In this document: piece by piece, positions 17,006 through 25,622 of the stretch
Layout of the letters: every line of letters begins with the position of its first letter
Position numbering within the stretch: position 1 is the first letter of the stretch
Origin: Gammaproteobacteria bacterium
Lineage (GTDB): Bacteria > Pseudomonadota > Gammaproteobacteria > Pseudomonadales > Pseudohongiellaceae
NCBI GenBank assembly: GCA_028818225.1
Contig: JAPPOG010000022.1
Span: 1 to 41,847 of the forward strand
Direction: 5' to 3'
Length of the DNA: 41,847 bases
Program-made: the position numbers and the translations under genes
The notes under the pieces: model-generated
Databases searched by the model: none
What the model was told of the DNA's origin: nothing
What the model saw: the letters and a program-made list of their open reading frames with translations, nothing else

Positions 17006-17545
17006 CTAGTTAGATTCGGCTCTTAATTCAGCAATCGCGGGAATGAATTCTTCCTGCCAAACAGTTTCGTCGAGTACACTGACGTGGCGGTAACGAATCA
17101 CGCCATCGGCATCTACGAGATAAGTTTCGGGTGCTCCATAAACTCCCAGGTCGATACCAAAACGACCATCCAGATCTTCAATACTGAATGTAAATGGATC
17201 GCCATTAGTTTCTAGCCACTCAAGGGCTAAATCGTTACGGTCTTTATAGTTTACCCCTACTACAGGAATCGCTCCTTCTTCATTCAGCCGCATGAATGTT
17301 GGATGCTCAATCAGGCAGGGCAGGCAATAGCTGCCCCATACGTTTAGCAAGAAAATCTGATTTGGCAAATCAACATTACTAATAGGGCTTCCTTCGATAG
17401 TGCTTAACGAAAACGGCGGCATGGGCTTGTCGATGAGCATCGAAGGTAGAGTTCTGGTATCCAGATATAAGCCTCTCCATAACAATATTGCTATGGCGAT
17501 AAAGAAAACTGCTGGCAGGTAAAATTTAATTTTTCCCATATTCAA
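17006..17545 (-). CDS. ccmG: Periplasmic thioredoxin-like protein CcmG/DsbE
   Basis: CcmG is a membrane-anchored, reducing thioredoxin-like protein of System I cytochrome c maturation. The 179-residue sequence has an N-terminal anchor (FYLPAVFFIAIAILLW), the conserved FSLSTIEGSPI region and an active site NVWGSYCLPCLIEHP with Cys74 and Cys77. The usual motif is WCPTC or similar, so Tyr-Cys-Leu-Pro-Cys is a mild variant. YGAPETYLVDADGVIRYRH includes the cis-Pro region. The start codon overlaps the ccmF stop (ATGA). Confidence 0.94.
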   Translation of the reverse strand: MNMGKIKFYLPAVFFIAIAILLWRGLYLDTRTLPSMLIDKPMPPFSLSTIEGSPISNVDLPNQIFLLNVWGSYCLPCLIEHPTFMRLNEEGAIPVVGVNYKDRNDLALEWLETNGDPFTFSIEDLDGRFGIDLGVYGAPETYLVDADGVIRYRHVSVLDETVWQEEFIPAIAELRAESN

Positions 17546-19533
17546 CTCACCGAGGGCTCCATTGAGGTAAGCGTTTCCTTCGCTTGGTCTTGCTTGCGTT
17601 GACGCAATCGACGATAGCGTTTATCCGCAGCCGCAACAGTGCCGCCCAGGGCCATAAAAATAGAACCAAGCCAAATCCATCTTACGAATGGTTTAACGTA
17701 AACAGTCATGGTCCAGGCATCATTCTCTTTTTCTTCACCTAAAGTGATAAACAAATCCCTAAAGAAGCCTGCATCGATTGCCATCTCGGTGGAGGGTGTC
17801 CCAGTGGCCAGGTAGATGCGTCGCTCAGGATAAAGATTCGGCAGCGGTGCACCATTTCTGGTAACCCGCATGGTCGCGCGATCGGCTATATAGTTAGGCC
17901 CCCGCATCGATTCACTTCCTTCAAATTGAAAGGAGTAAGAACCGAGTGCCACTGATTCACCAGGCGCTAACAGCACACTTCTTTCAGAACTAAAGTAGCT
18001 GGTTAATCCCACTCCAATAAGCATGACTGCAATCCCGGCATGAGCGAACTGCATGCCGTAATAACTTAAAGATAAGGACCTTAAACCTTTAGCAAATGAC
18101 TTTTTATTGGCAGTTTTATTGGCTATATCTTTAGCAATCGTCAGGACTATCCAGGCAGCGAGAGCCACTGAAATTGTGGCTGACAACGAAAACTCGAACA
18201 GCACGATCAAAGGCAGCACTACTCCAATAACCAGACTTGCTACAGCTACTCTGGCGACTTGCTGCAGCAGGTAAGTAGTCGATGTTCGTTTCCAGCGACT
18301 CATCGGCCCTATTCCAAGAAATAAAACCAGTATCATCATTAAAGGCACAAAGATTGCGTTAAAATACGGTGGCCCAATTGAGATCAAGTCATCGGTCAGG
18401 GCCTGGTAGACCATAGGGAAGAGCGTTCCCAGGAATACCGATGCCGCTGAGACAACAAGTAAAACATTATTAATAAGAATAAAGACTTCTCTGGAAACCA
18501 ACCCAAAGCCAAACTCGCTTTTCATTAGGGGTGCTCTAATCGCATAGAGCAATAAAGACCCACCTACAGCAATACCAAGTATTCCCAGAATGAAGACACC
18601 TCGGGTTGGATCACTGGCAAATGCATGAACCGAAGTTAAGAGCCCAGAACGTGTAATAAACGTGCCGAGTAAGCTGCCTGAAAATGCCAGGATTGCTAAA
18701 AGCACGGTCCAGCTCTTGAATACACCACGCTTTTCAGTAACCGCCAGGGAATGCACAAGCGCGGTACCAAATAGCCAGGTAATCAAGGGAGGATTCTCTA
18801 CTGGGTCCCAGGCCCACCAACCTCCCCAGCCCAATTCGTAATAAGCCCACCAGCTGCCGAGGGCAATACCGATTGTCAAAACCGCCCAGGAGACGTTTGC
18901 CCAAGGTCGCGACCATCTCGCCCATGCCGCATCGAGACGACCACTTAATAAGGCAGCAATAGCAAATGCAAAGACTACGGAGAATCCCACATAGCCCATA
19001 TATAAAGTAGGAGGATGGACAATGAATCCAAAATCCTGCAACGCCGTGTTCAGGTCGGAACCGTCTGCCGGCGGTAACGGCACGATACGCATGAAAGGAT
19101 TTGAAGTGGCCAGCATGAACAAAATGTAAGCAAAACACAACATACCTAGTACGCCAAGCACCCGGGATACAAATTCAATTGGCATGCTCTTGCTGTAAAT
19201 ACTTACTGCTAACATCCAGCCGGCCAGCATAAAAGTCCATAACAGGAATGACCCTTCATGACCGCCCCAAAGTGCGGTTAGTTTATAGCGCATCGGCAGC
19301 AGGGAATTGGATTGTGCAGCAACAATTTGTACCGAGAAATCGTCGGTGACAAAAGCATAGGCAAGAATGCTAATACTGATGCCAAGAAATACGAATACTC
19401 CGGCTGCCAAAGGCCTGGCCAGATTCATCCATAAAACATTTCCCCGGGCAGCACCGATTATCGGCAAAGTCCCGAGCAGAATACTTAGGCAAAATGCCAG
19501 TATTAAAGAAAACTGGCCCAGCTCAGGAATCAT
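17542..19533 (-). CDS. ccmF: Heme lyase subunit CcmF
   Basis: CcmF is the large polytopic membrane protein that joins heme to apocytochrome c together with CcmH and CcmI. The 663-residue sequence has at least 14 hydrophobic helices. The periplasmic Trp-rich WWD domain is GWGGWWAWDPVENPPLITW near residues 232-250, and TALWGGHEGSFLLW is present. The usual end of the WWD segment is ENASFMPWL; here it is ENPPLITWL, a clear local variant. Its ATG 19533 follows the ccmE stop directly. Confidence 0.96.
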   Translation of the reverse strand: MIPELGQFSLILAFCLSILLGTLPIIGAARGNVLWMNLARPLAAGVFVFLGISISILAYAFVTDDFSVQIVAAQSNSLLPMRYKLTALWGGHEGSFLLWTFMLAGWMLAVSIYSKSMPIEFVSRVLGVLGMLCFAYILFMLATSNPFMRIVPLPPADGSDLNTALQDFGFIVHPPTLYMGYVGFSVVFAFAIAALLSGRLDAAWARWSRPWANVSWAVLTIGIALGSWWAYYELGWGGWWAWDPVENPPLITWLFGTALVHSLAVTEKRGVFKSWTVLLAILAFSGSLLGTFITRSGLLTSVHAFASDPTRGVFILGILGIAVGGSLLLYAIRAPLMKSEFGFGLVSREVFILINNVLLVVSAASVFLGTLFPMVYQALTDDLISIGPPYFNAIFVPLMMILVLFLGIGPMSRWKRTSTTYLLQQVARVAVASLVIGVVLPLIVLFEFSLSATISVALAAWIVLTIAKDIANKTANKKSFAKGLRSLSLSYYGMQFAHAGIAVMLIGVGLTSYFSSERSVLLAPGESVALGSYSFQFEGSESMRGPNYIADRATMRVTRNGAPLPNLYPERRIYLATGTPSTEMAIDAGFFRDLFITLGEEKENDAWTMTVYVKPFVRWIWLGSIFMALGGTVAAADKRYRRLRQRKQDQAKETLTSMEPSVS

Positions 19534-20004
19534 TTAACTTTCCGGTGGTAATAAGGAAGTTGGATGGCCGCTGGTATCGACTCCGGCTGCATCCAGTGCC
19601 GCCTTCACTTCCTGAGACATATAATTTTCATCGTGTTTTGCCAGCACCCTGGAAGCATGAAAGACCCCAGCGGAATCGACAGTTCCCTCGGCAACTATGC
19701 CCTGACCTTCTCGAAACAAGTCGGGAAGAATACCTTCGTATTCAATAGGAACCGCATGCACATAGTCCGTGGTTTCAAAGCGCACAAGTAAGCTATCTGA
19801 AGCCGAAACCACACTGCCTTCTTTCACCATGCCACCGATTCGAATTTGCTGACCTACCCCTACTTCACCCTGGGCAACCTGGGTTGGGGTATAGAACAGA
19901 TTAATGTTCTGGCTCATGGCATAGAGAATCAGCCCGATAGAAACACTTAATCCCGCCGCAATAAACAGAATTATGCCTAACTTTTTGCGTCTATGAGGCT
20001 TCAC
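19534..20004 (-). CDS. ccmE: Periplasmic heme chaperone CcmE
   Basis: CcmE carries heme covalently from CcmABCD to CcmF. The 156-residue protein has a basic N-terminus, one membrane anchor (LGIILFIAAGLSVSIGLILY) and an OB-fold periplasmic domain. The conserved heme-binding segment is LAKHDENYM, with His124 and Tyr128. GTG 20004 lies seven bases after GGAG. The adjacent upstream TTG at 20007 would add one residue but is only four bases from it. Confidence 0.95.
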   Translation of the reverse strand: MKPHRRKKLGIILFIAAGLSVSIGLILYAMSQNINLFYTPTQVAQGEVGVGQQIRIGGMVKEGSVVSASDSLLVRFETTDYVHAVPIEYEGILPDLFREGQGIVAEGTVDSAGVFHASRVLAKHDENYMSQEVKAALDAAGVDTSGHPTSLLPPES

Positions 20005-20023
20005 CAATAATCTCCAATAACTC

Positions 20024-20233
20024 TCACGAGTCGCCAGTTCCAGTCGCCGCTTCTTTGTTCACAATTAAACGGCGTTTTTGTTCACGAATAATCTGCTTTC
20101 TTTTTAGCAAAGGAAAATACAGATTTATAAAAAAGAAGAGTGAGAATAACGCATACACCGACCAGACATTGAATGCATAGCCACCCATCTCAAAAAATTC
20201 ACGTACAGTAGAGAATTGAATAGATTCAAACAT
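20024..20233 (-). CDS. ccmD: Cytochrome c maturation small protein CcmD
   Basis: CcmD is the small membrane subunit that stabilises CcmC with CcmE and helps release holo-CcmE. The 69-residue protein has the typical start FFEMGGYAFNVWSVYALF, one membrane helix, and a basic cytoplasmic tail (KRKQIIREQKRRL). It lies between ccmC (nine bases) and ccmE (about 19 bases). Confidence 0.92.
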   Translation of the reverse strand: MFESIQFSTVREFFEMGGYAFNVWSVYALFSLFFFINLYFPLLKRKQIIREQKRRLIVNKEAATGTGDS

Positions 20234-20242
20234 GTTTCTAAC

Positions 20243-20983
20243 CTACTTGGCCTCTACTAATTCCTGGACCCATTGGGCGCGCCTTTCTCTCACCAATATC
20301 TCATTACGCGTCGACAGGATCAGGCTGACTGCAAAAAATAAATAAACCGCCACGATCATTATTACCAATGGCACCCAAACTTCTGGCGGATTAGGCGCTT
20401 CATCGGACAGGCTAAATGAACTGGAAGGTTGGTGCAGTGTATTCCACCAATCTACCGAGTATTTGATCACAAACACGTTGATACAGCCCACGATTGAAAG
20501 CACGGCACAGGCCTTGGCGGCAGCATCGGTATCTTCCAGCGCTGAACGCAACGAAATCACGCCTATCAATAAAAAGAACTGCAACAACATGGAGGTGAGA
20601 CGCCCATCCCAGATCCACCAGGTACCCCAGATATCGCTCCCCCAGATCGAACCGGAAGCCAGGGCCAGAACAGTAAACCAGGCACCCAGGGGTGCAGCAA
20701 CCTTGGCCACCATATCCGCCAGTTTCATTTTCCATACCAGGGTAATAGTGCCGGCCACCGCCATCAGGGGAAAGAATGCCAGAGAAATACTGGCAAATGG
20801 CACATGGATATACATGATACGTATGGTCTCACCCTGCTGATAATCTGGCGGCACAAACAAAAGCGCCCAGATAATCCCGACGATTAATAGCATCGCCATG
20901 GGAATAACAAGCCAGGGCAACCATTTGCCGGATAGCTCGTAAAACCACTTGGGGGAACCTAATTTAGAGAACCACAACCACAT
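20243..20983 (-). CDS. ccmC: Heme exporter / heme-handling protein CcmC
   Basis: CcmC places heme on CcmE at the periplasmic face. The 246-residue protein has six hydrophobic helices, the conserved histidine in MYIHVPFASIS, and the Trp-rich motif GSDIWGTWWIWDGRLTSML with the WWD signature. A second histidine lies in WWNTLHQPSS. The 140-base gap to ccmB is much longer than elsewhere in the operon. It could hold a secondary promoter, but I find no good one. Confidence 0.95.
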   Translation of the reverse strand: MWLWFSKLGSPKWFYELSGKWLPWLVIPMAMLLIVGIIWALLFVPPDYQQGETIRIMYIHVPFASISLAFFPLMAVAGTITLVWKMKLADMVAKVAAPLGAWFTVLALASGSIWGSDIWGTWWIWDGRLTSMLLQFFLLIGVISLRSALEDTDAAAKACAVLSIVGCINVFVIKYSVDWWNTLHQPSSSFSLSDEAPNPPEVWVPLVIMIVAVYLFFAVSLILSTRNEILVRERRAQWVQELVEAK

Positions 20984-21123
20984 AGAAATTTCGCTTTTAT
21001 CGCTCCCTGAAAAGACCGAATAAATATATCACGGCCCGGAATTCGAGCCTTGTAACCAATTGTAGCTCATTGTAATTACGGGGTAATCACCAATTTAGAC
21101 CAGCATATTCAAAATTTTAGTTA

Positions 21124-21813
21124 CTAGTTCACACTGATTCGCAGGGCTGCCGCAGAGGCCAGCGGAGCCAGAGTCAGTGCACCCACCAGCATTGCGCCCA
21201 TTATGGCCAGGTATCCCCCCAGTTCAGCCCCATTCAGTGTTTGCTGAACCGTAATGGTGCCGGCAATGAGAACCGGCACGCTCAATGGCAGGGTAATCAC
21301 TGCCAGTATCAGCCCACGACTGCCCAGGCCAACGGTCAGCGCTACACCGATTGAGCCCAACAAGCTGAGCACCGGCGTGCCCATTAACAGGGTGATCAGC
21401 AATACACCGTAGGCCTCATCAGGCAGATTTAACATATAGGCAATCAAAGGCGACACCAGAACTACTGGTAATCCACTCACCAACCAATGGCTAATGTTCT
21501 TGGCTAATACCAAAAAGTAGAGCGGATGGGGGCTTAACAGCAATTGCTCCAGGGAACCATCCTCATAATCCGCCCGATACAAGTTATCCATAGCCAGAAG
21601 TGATGCCAGTAAGGCCGAAATCCACAATACCCCGGCGGCGACTTCACCAAGACGCGCCGGATCTGGAGAAATGCCTATTGGAAACAATGTGGCAACAATC
21701 AGGAAAAACATGAACGGGTTTACTACATCGTTCTTCCTTTTATAGGCAATGACCAGGTCGCGCTTTAATGTTGCGCGAAAGGCCTGACCGCTTGTTGCTT
21801 GCTGTCCTGTCAT
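21124..21813 (-). CDS. ccmB: Heme exporter protein CcmB
   Basis: CcmB is the membrane subunit of the CcmAB ABC transporter that drives heme release from CcmC-CcmE. The 229-residue protein has six hydrophobic segments. The family stretch FFLIVATLFPIGISPDP is followed by GVLWISALLASLLAMDNLYRADYEDGSLEQLLLSPHPLY. The start lies two bases after the ccmA stop. Confidence 0.94.
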   Translation of the reverse strand: MTGQQATSGQAFRATLKRDLVIAYKRKNDVVNPFMFFLIVATLFPIGISPDPARLGEVAAGVLWISALLASLLAMDNLYRADYEDGSLEQLLLSPHPLYFLVLAKNISHWLVSGLPVVLVSPLIAYMLNLPDEAYGVLLITLLMGTPVLSLLGSIGVALTVGLGSRGLILAVITLPLSVPVLIAGTITVQQTLNGAELGGYLAIMGAMLVGALTLAPLASAAALRISVN

Positions 21814-21815
21814 TG

Positions 21816-22472
21816 TTATCCCAGCTTCAGTATCTGCAGATCCGATACCGCAAGATTGTGATGGGTGGTGACCATTACTGCACCTCCCCTATCCGCATGC
21901 TCACGCAATAGAGCTTCGAGTTGTTTTACGCCACTGGCATCCAGTGTTGTGAATGGTTCATCGAGTATCCATAGTCTGGCGTCACTAACAAGCAATCTGG
22001 ACAAAGAAACTCGCTGCTGCTGACCCGCAGAAAGGGTGAAACATTGCGAATCTTCGAAACCTCTTAAACCAAGCTGGGCCAGCGCAGCGTAGAGCGCTTC
22101 ATCCTCTACTACCTGCTGCAAGCTGCAAGTCCAGCGCAGATTCTCAACAGGCGTTAGCACCTTGTTCACGCCGACCCGGTGACCAATGTAGGCAAGTGAT
22201 CCGAAGTAATCCTCAACTCTCTCTTCGACAGGTTCCCCATACCACAAGATTTCACCTTCATAAGCATCATTCAGCCCACAAAGAATGCGCAGCAAAGTAG
22301 TTTTGCCGCTGCCGTTTGACCCTTTGATCTGCAACACCTGGCCCTCATTCACTGCAAAATCCAGATCTCTAAATAACACCCGATCATCGCGTTCACAAAA
22401 GAGGGAATTGACACTCAGTATCGAATGGCTTGATTTTTCGACAGATCCGGATTGTGTTTCTGCAGCTTCCAT
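21816..22472 (-). CDS. ccmA: ABC transporter ATP-binding protein CcmA
   Basis: CcmA is the ATPase of the CcmAB complex. The 218-residue protein has the Walker A motif GSNGSGKTTLLRIL, the signature LSAGQQQRVSLSRLL, the Walker B motif LWILDEPFTTLD and the switch His of VTTHH. It is the first gene of a tightly packed ccmABCDEFGHI operon. The next gene upstream on this strand is fliA, 290 bases away. Confidence 0.95.
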   Translation of the reverse strand: MEAAETQSGSVEKSSHSILSVNSLFCERDDRVLFRDLDFAVNEGQVLQIKGSNGSGKTTLLRILCGLNDAYEGEILWYGEPVEERVEDYFGSLAYIGHRVGVNKVLTPVENLRWTCSLQQVVEDEALYAALAQLGLRGFEDSQCFTLSAGQQQRVSLSRLLVSDARLWILDEPFTTLDASGVKQLEALLREHADRGGAVMVTTHHNLAVSDLQILKLG

Positions 22473-22761
22473 TAACTACGCGTACCTGTTGTAAAGTCAT
22501 TTGTCATAAAGGGCAGGATTATAGCCCGTGGAGCGACCAAACCACCTAATTAAGTGTAGCGGCGGTCGTTGGAAATTTATCAGCAATGCCAGACTTTGCG
22601 CTTTATCTGCCAGAGGCATAATGCAGAAAATACACGTAAACCGATGCGGCTCTGCGCGGTTAATCCCACGAAATTCAGTTAGCAGAATGCATCAGCAAGA
22701 TGAGTTTTAGAGAGAGTCACTACCTGGCTTGAAGTTGCGGCCTACCCGCCGCCTCTTTTAT
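22473..22761. other. Gap between fliA and ccmA
   Basis: No gene is visible here; the longest frames on either strand resemble nothing. A short hairpin, GCGGC-ctaccc-GCCGC, lies at 22738-22753, near the fliA stop, followed on the plus strand by CTCTTTTATTT. It does not have terminator geometry for the minus-strand genes. In Pseudomonas the same interval holds the chemotaxis and motor gene block, as I recall it. Confidence 0.5.
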
Positions 22762-23511
22762 TTAATTCCAATCAGAAAGGCGTGCCCTTAAGCGCATGGC
22801 AGCCTGACTATGTATCTGGCTGACCCTGGATTCGCTGACACCAATCACTTCACCAATTTCCTTAAGATTTAACTCTTCATCATAGTAAAGTGCCAGTACC
22901 AGTTTTTCCCGTTCTGGCAAACCATCAATTGCTTTCGACAGGTGAGCTTTGAACGTATCCCGTTGCAACCCATCACAGGGCCCGGGAAGTTCTCCGGCTG
23001 CCAACTCTATGGCCGAATCATCGCCTTCCATGATGTCATCGAAGCTGAACAGGCGTGACCCTGTCGCATCTTGCAGGATTGCATAATAGGCATTGAGATC
23101 TATATCTAACTCCTTGGCAATTTCCTGGTCTTTGGCATCTTTTCCAGTACGCGCTTCGATCGCTTTTATAGCCTCTGCCACTTTGCGCGATTTACGATGC
23201 ACAGATCGTGGCGCCCAATCGCCTTTTCGCACTTCATCCAGCATCGAGCCGCGAATTCGTATTCCCGCATAGGTTTCGAAACTTGCCCCCTTTGATACAT
23301 CGTACTTTTTGGCAGCCTCGAGCAATCCGATCATTCCTGACTGAATTAAATCGTCGATCTGTACACTTGCCGGCATTCTTAAAAGCAGGTGATGGGCGAT
23401 GCGTTTTACCAGTGGCGCATAACGATCCACTATTTCGTTCAGATATTCATCTGTCACGTCGCTATCGGTCTGTGCGTTGTCGTATGCGGAAGCCCCTGTT
23501 GCTGAACTCAT
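22762..23511 (-). CDS. fliA: RNA polymerase sigma factor FliA (sigma-28)
   Basis: FliA directs RNA polymerase to late flagellar and chemotaxis promoters. The 249-residue protein is complete. It has region 2 (YAPLVKRIAHHLL, DDLIQSGMIGLLEAAKKYD, and GASFETYAGIRIRGSMLDEVR), region 3 (RSVHRKSRKVAEAIKAIE) and region 4 (LPEREKLVLALYYDEELNL with the helix-turn-helix IGEVIGVSESRVSQIHSQA). I chose ATG 23511; a TTG two codons earlier is possible. Neither the chemotaxis genes nor fleN that usually surround it are present. Only an FlhF fragment lies upstream. The intact reading frame suggests selection, perhaps for non-flagellar targets. Confidence 0.95.
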   Translation of the reverse strand: MSSATGASAYDNAQTDSDVTDEYLNEIVDRYAPLVKRIAHHLLLRMPASVQIDDLIQSGMIGLLEAAKKYDVSKGASFETYAGIRIRGSMLDEVRKGDWAPRSVHRKSRKVAEAIKAIEARTGKDAKDQEIAKELDIDLNAYYAILQDATGSRLFSFDDIMEGDDSAIELAAGELPGPCDGLQRDTFKAHLSKAIDGLPEREKLVLALYYDEELNLKEIGEVIGVSESRVSQIHSQAAMRLRARLSDWN

Positions 23512-23572
23512 GATCAATTATCCCGTTTTATTTTTAATGCGGGCGTCGTTACCCATGTTCTGCTTAGTTTTC

Positions 23573-23992
23573 TCATTGCCTACCCAGCGGACTCGATACC
23601 AAACGCTCCACAAAAGTTTCTGCCGAAGCATTGTCGAAGACTTGCTCCATTTCCTGAGAAGCCCGGACAAAACTAACGAGCGTCTGGGGAATACCTGTGG
23701 CACTGGTAATGACAGGCATATCCGTCTCATCATCAAGACTACTGGAAAGGTGCGGCCAGGCGTTTATTTGCGGCGCGTCTGCACTGCTTTCAGATTCTCT
23801 GGAAATAAGAGAGAAATTATTTGTATAAAAAGTTGGACTATTTGCAGAGTCAGTGAGGATAGTGGCTGCACTCACCTCAACTCCAGCAGCGAGTTGTCGA
23901 GTAGCCAGAATTACTGCATCCGCTCCCAATTGATTGCGGATTTTATTCAGCGCCGTATGCATGTCTGCTACGTAAAATCTCTTAACTGCCAT
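23573..23992 (-). CDS. flhF: Truncated FlhF: N-terminal B domain only
   Basis: The 139-residue protein begins like FlhF (AVKRFYVADMHTALNKIR, then LGADAVILATRQLAAGVEVSAA). FlhF is the SRP-type GTPase that sets flagellar position and number, normally 400-450 residues. Here only the N-terminal B domain and part of the linker remain. None of the GTPase motifs (P-loop, DTAG, TKxD) is present, and translation ends 61 bases before fliA. The frame is open, with no sign of a frameshift within the retained part. It may be a deletion remnant or a stand-alone B-domain protein. A perfect 14-base palindrome, CATGCTTAAGCATG, overlaps the start codon (23990-24003). Confidence 0.75.
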   Translation of the reverse strand: MAVKRFYVADMHTALNKIRNQLGADAVILATRQLAAGVEVSAATILTDSANSPTFYTNNFSLISRESESSADAPQINAWPHLSSSLDDETDMPVITSATGIPQTLVSFVRASQEMEQVFDNASAETFVERLVSSPLGRQ

Positions 23993-24761
23993 GCTTAAGC
24001 ATGCTTCCTAATTTTTGTTTCAACTCAAATTCCGTTTTTGGTTTGTACTGCTAAACTAAATTTCTTTTCTGACGATTAACTCCATAGCCGGATTGCATTC
24101 TTTATTTGCCACTCGGCTTTGGTAATCCTGCCCGTTAAAATCCGTTAAACGTCTTGTTTCGCTACTTGCACTGGCGACGCTTGTCAGTGATCTGTTGCCG
24201 CCAATCGCTTGCTACGTCACCACACGTAAATCCTTTTATGGTGAAGCGCAATCGACTCATGACGGGCGCAAGCGGCGCAATACCCAACCGCCCTGCCGGA
24301 CTTCCAGCGTACTCACACTTTTGAGCAGCAAGCACCTTGCAGCAACTCAACCAGTTTGTCTTAATCATCACACTGCAAAGTACCAATCGTGCCTGCTCTA
24401 GGCGGATCGGTGTAAGTAACTAAGCAATATCTGTTCCAAATCACCGCCAATTGTGATTCCCCGCGGTTTCGGCCTGCTACTACAGGTACTTGCGGTGATT
24501 ATTTGGTTTACAAGCGATGTTGGCCCCAGCTGTTAAAACGACAGAATATTGACTCTTGACGCCCTGGACCGCCAAAGTTCCAGCGATTATGCGCAAGCCA
24601 CCCGTGGCTGATGGCGCGACCAGAGATTCCATGATGCGCACACAACAAAAGTGAAATAATGCTCGCCGATAGTTCTCCAGCAATTATGGACAATTGCTAG
24701 AAGTAGTCGCCAGCAGTCTTTGATGCGGTAGTAAAAAGGCCTGTAGAAATAGTCGAATGCG
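23993..24761. other. 769-base gene desert between flhF fragment and dcd
   Basis: I see no supported gene on either strand. Frames of 60-74 codons occur, but none has a ribosome-binding site or familiar sequence. An inverted repeat with nine-base arms lies at 24439-24500, and a second with arms AGCAATT/AATTGCT near 24680. In Pseudomonas the gene upstream of flhF is flhA. Nothing here resembles FlhA in the translations I inspected. The stretch could be the decayed edge of a lost flagellar block. Confidence 0.5.
24439..24500. repeat. Inverted repeat with nested hairpin
   Basis: AATCACCGC at 24439-24447 and its exact complement GCGGTGATT at 24492-24500 enclose 44 bases. Inside is a smaller stem, CCTG-ctacta-CAGG. 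The nested arrangement could be a structured RNA or an operator. No gene starts close by on either strand. Confidence 0.4.
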
Positions 24762-25331
24762 CTAAGCTTTCGGTGGAGTGACACCCGTTTGTCCCATGTA
24801 TTTCCCACCCCTTTGCTTATAGGTAACTTCACATTGCTCGTCGGATTGATAAAAGAGCATCTGTGCAACACCTTCATCCGCATAAATTTTTGCAGGCAGT
24901 GGTGTGGTATTTGAAAACTCGAGGGTGACGTGGCCTTCCCACTCGGGTTCCAGTGGTGTGACGTTGACAATAATACCGCAGCGGGCGTACGTGGATTTGC
25001 CGAGGCATACTGTAAGCACATCTTTTGGGATACGGAAATATTCAACTGTTCGCGCCAGGGCGAAAGAGTTGGGCGGGATGATGCAGTATGGTTCGTCAAT
25101 AGTGACAAAACTGGTTTCATCAAAATTTTTTGGATCTACTACACTCGTGGTATGCACGTTGGTGAAGATTTTAAACTCGCTTGCACAACGAACATCATAG
25201 CCATAACTGGACGTGCCATAGGAAATTACTTTCTTGTCTGCAATAAAGCGAACCTGATCAGGCTCGAACGGATCGATCATCCCTTCCTCTTGCGCCATTT
25301 TTTTAATCCAACGATCCGATTTAATACTCAT
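24762..25331 (-). CDS. dcd: dCTP deaminase
   Basis: Dcd deaminates dCTP to dUTP for thymidylate synthesis. The 189-residue protein has the canonical N-terminus [19 protein letters not shown], the motif [51 protein letters not shown] with the catalytic Glu, and [10 protein letters not shown]. The open frame extends 65 codons upstream, but that part is unlike Dcd, so ATG 25331 is the start. Confidence 0.97.
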   Translation of the reverse strand: MSIKSDRWIKKMAQEEGMIDPFEPDQVRFIADKKVISYGTSSYGYDVRCASEFKIFTNVHTTSVVDPKNFDETSFVTIDEPYCIIPPNSFALARTVEYFRIPKDVLTVCLGKSTYARCGIIVNVTPLEPEWEGHVTLEFSNTTPLPAKIYADEGVAQMLFYQSDEQCEVTYKQRGGKYMGQTGVTPPKA

Positions 25332-25574
25332 TGTGGTTTTACTGAACTTCCTGTGCCGGTAGGCCTGAATCAATCGCGCATGATAAAGCCATTCAGAAAG
25401 CGATTCATCTGTTTTATGAAAATCACTCGCCGCACTAAAAAGAAGCTGCAAATAATGCCTGCTTGCAGTATGATTCGCAGCCCGTCGCCGGGGCGCTATA
25501 CGGGTCAGATTCCTGACTCTGGTCACAGTCTGGCAAACAACCGGGGCACCTTAATCCCTAGAGCGTAAACGAGC

Positions 25575-25580
25575 TATAAT
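25575..25580 (+). promoter_or_regulatory. Probable -10 box of the rubredoxin/metG unit
   Basis: TATAAT at 25575-25580 is a perfect -10 hexamer, 43 bases before the rubredoxin start. The best -35 candidate is TTAATC at 25551-25556 with an 18-base spacer, which is weak. Just upstream is a small hairpin, GTCAG-attc-CTGAC, at 25504-25517. Confidence 0.45.
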
Positions 25581-25622
25581 CCGGCTCACCGAAAACACGA
25601 TATCTGCTGGGGAGGAAACAAG

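Noticed and set aside
24162..24683. Minus-strand frames of 60-74 codons in the gene desert
   Set aside because: They have no ribosome-binding site, no familiar motif and unusual residue use, so they look random.
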